A stretch of 9,622 nucleotides of DNA, taken from NCBI RefSeq assembly GCF_947169445.1, contig NZ_CAMVPU010000093.1, positions 1 through 9,622 on the forward strand, read 5' to 3'. The position numbers and the translations under genes are program-made. The notes under the pieces are model-generated. The model was not told the origin of the DNA. It was given only the letters and a program-made list of their open reading frames with translations, and ran no database searches. Source of the stretch: an uncultured Butyrivibrio sp. GTDB lineage: Bacteria; Bacillota; Clostridia; Lachnospirales; Lachnospiraceae. Below are positions 7,679 to 9,622 of this stretch, in pieces; within the stretch, counting starts at the first letter, position 1; each line of letters starts with the position of its first letter.

Positions 7679-7707
7679 ATTTTACGAAATATTACACAAG
7701 ATGTCAA
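7679..7707 (-). promoter_or_regulatory. Sigma-A-type promoter of sepF
   Basis: On the - strand a perfect -35 TTGACA (7702-7707) is followed by exactly 17 nt and a -10 TAAAAT (7679-7684, five of six bases of consensus). It lies in the 81-nt gap after the HlyD-like gene. The predicted transcript start is near 7672, giving a leader of about 40 nt to the sepF ATG, with room for the GAGGAG ribosome site. This is the best promoter match I found in the window. Confidence 0.85.
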
Positions 7708-7713
7708 ATATGA

Positions 7714-9312
7714 CTAGTTGTCAATTTCGCCATTTTCTGCATCTTCCAAAGCAATTTCATCACTTTCTTCTGATGTATCTGTTTCTAAATCATCTATTGA
7801 TACTTCATCTGTAGTCTCATCAGAAAACTCGTCGAAAGTTTCCTCTGAGTTTTTATCATAATCCGTGTTCGAATCACTATTTAATTCTGAATTATTACCA
7901 TTAGAAGCTTTACTATCTCTCTTCAGATTACCGGATTCATCAATAACATCAGAATCAAGAACTATATAGTCATATACATTCAAGCCGTACATTGTATTGG
8001 AACGAACAATTGAATATTCATCATTCTGATAAAGAATACGAATCTGCCTGAAATCTGCATATCCCTTATTGATATTGTAAACACCTACCAGTGTATCCTG
8101 TTTACCAACAGCAAAACGCTCTGTAGAATCCGGCTTAATCAGATTATCACCTGAACGAAGCATAGTCATATCAACATAGTACTCAGTTTCATTCTCACTA
8201 TATACTGAAACATTTACAAATTCAGAGGTTTCTTTTCCCTGCTCATCATAGCGACTCCTCAAAACACCTGAGGAATTATCATTGTTCTTAATAATATATT
8301 CCTTGGGAACAAGGTAGAAGTTCTTGTTAACAATAGATGAATTAGGAATCTTTAAACCCGTTTCATCCTCTGTGATAAGCTCAACATTTAAAAATCTATC
8401 CCTGCAGAAAGTGATCATGGAATTGGTAAAGGTAAGTACAACAAATGTATCCCCCTCTAGGCTAGTAACACTTGAAACCTTACCCCAGGATTCATTCTGG
8501 TTTTTAATAAATCGAACCTTAACATAGCCAAGGTCAACAAGCTGATTTACCTTCTCCGGATCGTCTTCGTGAATAACTATGGACCATTCCTCATTGGTAC
8601 AAAGCTTATATACAGGATCTCCTGCCTTAACAAGGGCATTATTTATGAGCTGGTTCTTGTTATAATTGGAAACATCAAACATAGAAAGATTAATGTCCGA
8701 TGCTGAAAGCGCTTCAAATCCATCCGTTGAATAGATAACTATTCCTGTATCAGCCGCATATTTATAATTGATAGCAGCAAGCGCTGCACTATTTGCATTT
8801 AAAGACTGTATATTCTGCAAAATGCTGTTATTAGATAACTTCTGTACTGTTCCATCAAGGCTTATCTTAAAATCATATACAGTATAAAAGCTCTCTTTTT
8901 CAAAAGAGGATTTAAAATCTACAATCTGAGAACGAAGCTCATACATATCCTCGTCACCCAGAATAATCTCATCGGAGCCCTGGGATTTCAAATAATCAAG
9001 AAGCTGTCCCGATTCATCTACAGTATAAACAAGATTACCAACAGCTACTCTTCCGCCCTCAGCTGCAAAATAATTGATATAACCGGCAGTATCACTCTCA
9101 ACAATCTTTTCCTGTCTAAGAGCAATTGCATCATAAATATTATTTGTTGAAAGAGCGCCTTCCTTAACCTCGTATCCTACAATATGGTCTCTGCGTAAAT
9201 AAGTTATGACACTGATAACAACATATATGGCGATAACTGCAAAAAATACAACACCAATATTGATGTTATTCAAATTTTTAGGATATCTGGTTACTTTTCT
9301 ATTGCCTGACAA
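7714..9312 (-). CDS. HlyD-like single-pass membrane protein with acidic C-terminal tail
   Basis: The 532-aa product begins with a basic stretch (SGNRKVTRYPKN) and one hydrophobic helix (about 18-39), placing the rest outside the cytoplasm. Residues about 45-110 resemble the first half of a HlyD/membrane-fusion barrel: a VGYEVKEG strand, then VESDTAGYINYFAAEGG, VAVGNLVYTVDESG. The middle (about 110-460) looks rich in beta strands, with a second barrel-like segment near LVKAGDPVYKL. The last 62 residues hold 25 Asp or Glu and one Lys, and look disordered. Known: HlyD-family adaptors link exporters to the envelope. No ABC or RND partner is visible here, so an adaptor role is unproven; a cell-surface or division-linked role is equally possible given sepF next door. 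I chose the TTG at 9312 because GGGGAG lies 7 nt before it. A GTG at 9327 would add five residues but has a poor ribosome site. Confidence 0.82.
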   Translation of the reverse strand: MSGNRKVTRYPKNLNNINIGVVFFAVIAIYVVISVITYLRRDHIVGYEVKEGALSTNNIYDAIALRQEKIVESDTAGYINYFAAEGGRVAVGNLVYTVDESGQLLDYLKSQGSDEIILGDEDMYELRSQIVDFKSSFEKESFYTVYDFKISLDGTVQKLSNNSILQNIQSLNANSAALAAINYKYAADTGIVIYSTDGFEALSASDINLSMFDVSNYNKNQLINNALVKAGDPVYKLCTNEEWSIVIHEDDPEKVNQLVDLGYVKVRFIKNQNESWGKVSSVTSLEGDTFVVLTFTNSMITFCRDRFLNVELITEDETGLKIPNSSIVNKNFYLVPKEYIIKNNDNSSGVLRSRYDEQGKETSEFVNVSVYSENETEYYVDMTMLRSGDNLIKPDSTERFAVGKQDTLVGVYNINKGYADFRQIRILYQNDEYSIVRSNTMYGLNVYDYIVLDSDVIDESGNLKRDSKASNGNNSELNSDSNTDYDKNSEETFDEFSDETTDEVSIDDLETDTSEESDEIALEDAENGEIDN

Positions 9313-9319
9313 AACATTA

Positions 9320-9325
9320 CTCCCC
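9320..9325 (-). promoter_or_regulatory. Shine-Dalgarno site supporting a TTG start at 9312
   Basis: GGGGAG on the - strand is followed by 7 nt and an in-frame TTG at 9312. The site overlaps the alternative GTG start at 9327, which itself has only a weak purine stretch upstream. An ATG in between is out of frame. Confidence 0.55.
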
Positions 9326-9341
9326 ACACTACTATCTTCAA

Positions 9342-9374
9342 AATATAAGCCGCGGATCCACCGCGGCTTATATT
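9342..9374 (-). terminator. Perfect 14-bp GC-cored hairpin, probable terminator of the upstream gene
   Basis: Arms 9342-9355 (AATATAAGCCGCGG) and 9361-9374 pair perfectly around a 5-nt loop. On the - strand the stem base and following bases read TTATATTTTG, a short U-rich end, so termination is likely though the tract is not ideal. It lies 22 nt beyond the stop of the partial gene at 9397 and about 30 nt before the start of the HlyD-like gene. Its CCGCGG core stands out in AT-rich sequence. Confidence 0.75.
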
Positions 9375-9400
9375 ATTATTCAAATTTGATTTTTGATCAA
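9372..9400 (-). promoter_or_regulatory. Candidate promoter of the HlyD-like gene
   Basis: On the - strand TTGATC (9395-9400), 17 nt, then AATAAT (9372-9377) gives four and five matches to the sigma-A consensus. The -35 overlaps the stop codon of the preceding gene and the -10 touches the hairpin arm. Transcription starting near 9365 would remove part of the hairpin from the new transcript and so escape the terminator. AT-rich sequence gives such matches by chance, so this is tentative. Confidence 0.3.
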
Positions 9401-9622
9401 AGAGAAATCACAATCTTTGACTTAACGGATTCTGGAACCTCTGCCTCATCCATTGAAAGGCTAAGTACAAAATCAATATTAAATTTCTCAGAAAGCTTTT
9501 CAAGCTTGTTTATAGTCTCTGTAATATCCTGACCTTCTAAACAGGAAATATTAAGGAAACTATCAAAATACATTTGCTGGAGATCATGGTCTTGAGAAAT
9601 AATACCACTTACAAATCCGATG
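9397..9622 (-). CDS. Unrecognised protein, last 74 residues (5' part outside the window)
   Basis: The frame is open from the window edge to the TGA at 9397-9399. The visible part reads IGFVSGIISQDHDLQQ, then YFDSFLNISCLEGQD, ITETINKLEKLSEKFNID, and FVLSLSMDEAEVPESVKSK before the end IVISL. The pattern (strand, helix, strand ending FVLSLS, short helix, strand) suits a Rossmann-like or P-loop alpha/beta fold, but no catalytic motif falls in this fragment and I do not assign a family. It is not the C-terminus of YggS, a frequent sepF neighbour. A hairpin terminator follows. That it is a real gene is fairly sure, given the codon pattern and the terminator. Confidence 0.72.
   Translation of the reverse strand, partial: IGFVSGIISQDHDLQQMYFDSFLNISCLEGQDITETINKLEKLSEKFNIDFVLSLSMDEAEVPESVKSKIVISL

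Noticed and set aside
7717..7902. Tandem repeat in the acidic tail of the HlyD-like protein
   Set aside because: The tail is low-complexity (Asp, Glu, Ser, Thr) but I could not find a regular repeat unit in DNA or protein.
9397..9622. Identification as the C-terminus of YggS, which often accompanies sepF
   Set aside because: The typical YggS ending (LSMGMS followed by VRIG..IFG) is absent; the visible LSLSMDEAEVPESVK is different.

Overview
The window is AT-rich, with Shine-Dalgarno sites of the GGAGG type and intrinsic hairpin/T-tract terminators. Its gene content and order (sepF, aroB, lspA, an rluD-type synthase, a cytidylate-kinase-like protein, a giant 2-hydroxyacyl-CoA dehydratase activase) fit an anaerobic Firmicute of class Clostridia. 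Lachnospiraceae (Butyrivibrio/Pseudobutyrivibrio-like) is my best guess. That placement is inferred from protein style and gene context, not from a marker gene.

Region 1 (1-2820, + strand) is the C-terminal two thirds or so of a very large Fe-S protein that fuses an ATP-dependent dehydratase activase to a dehydratase-like part. It enters the window already open, so its true start lies upstream. It converges with the rest of the window on a hairpin at 2846-2888 that probably stops transcription from both sides.

Region 2 (2915-4323, - strand) holds two single genes separated by a strong terminator: a small acidic uncharacterised protein (192 aa) and a cytidylate-kinase-like P-loop protein (210 aa).

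Region 3 (4420-7011, - strand) is a tight operon in the order aroB (shikimate pathway), lspA (lipoprotein signal peptidase), rluD-type pseudouridine synthase. lspA and the synthase overlap by one base, and 19 nt separate aroB from lspA.

Region 4 (7102-9622, - strand) holds sepF (FtsZ-ring anchor) with a near-consensus sigma-A promoter directly upstream and a terminator directly downstream. Before it come a HlyD-like single-pass membrane protein with a highly acidic C-terminal tail and, at the window edge, the last 74 codons of a gene I do not recognise. A perfect 14-bp GC-cored hairpin separates those last two genes.

Most of the window is core housekeeping: envelope, division, aromatic amino acids and RNA modification. 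I see no insertion sequence, phage gene, CRISPR array, tRNA or rRNA, and no stretch over 300 bases lacks a gene. The parts least explained by known biology are the giant activase fusion, the small acidic protein, and the HlyD-like protein that sits next to sepF without any visible transporter partner.
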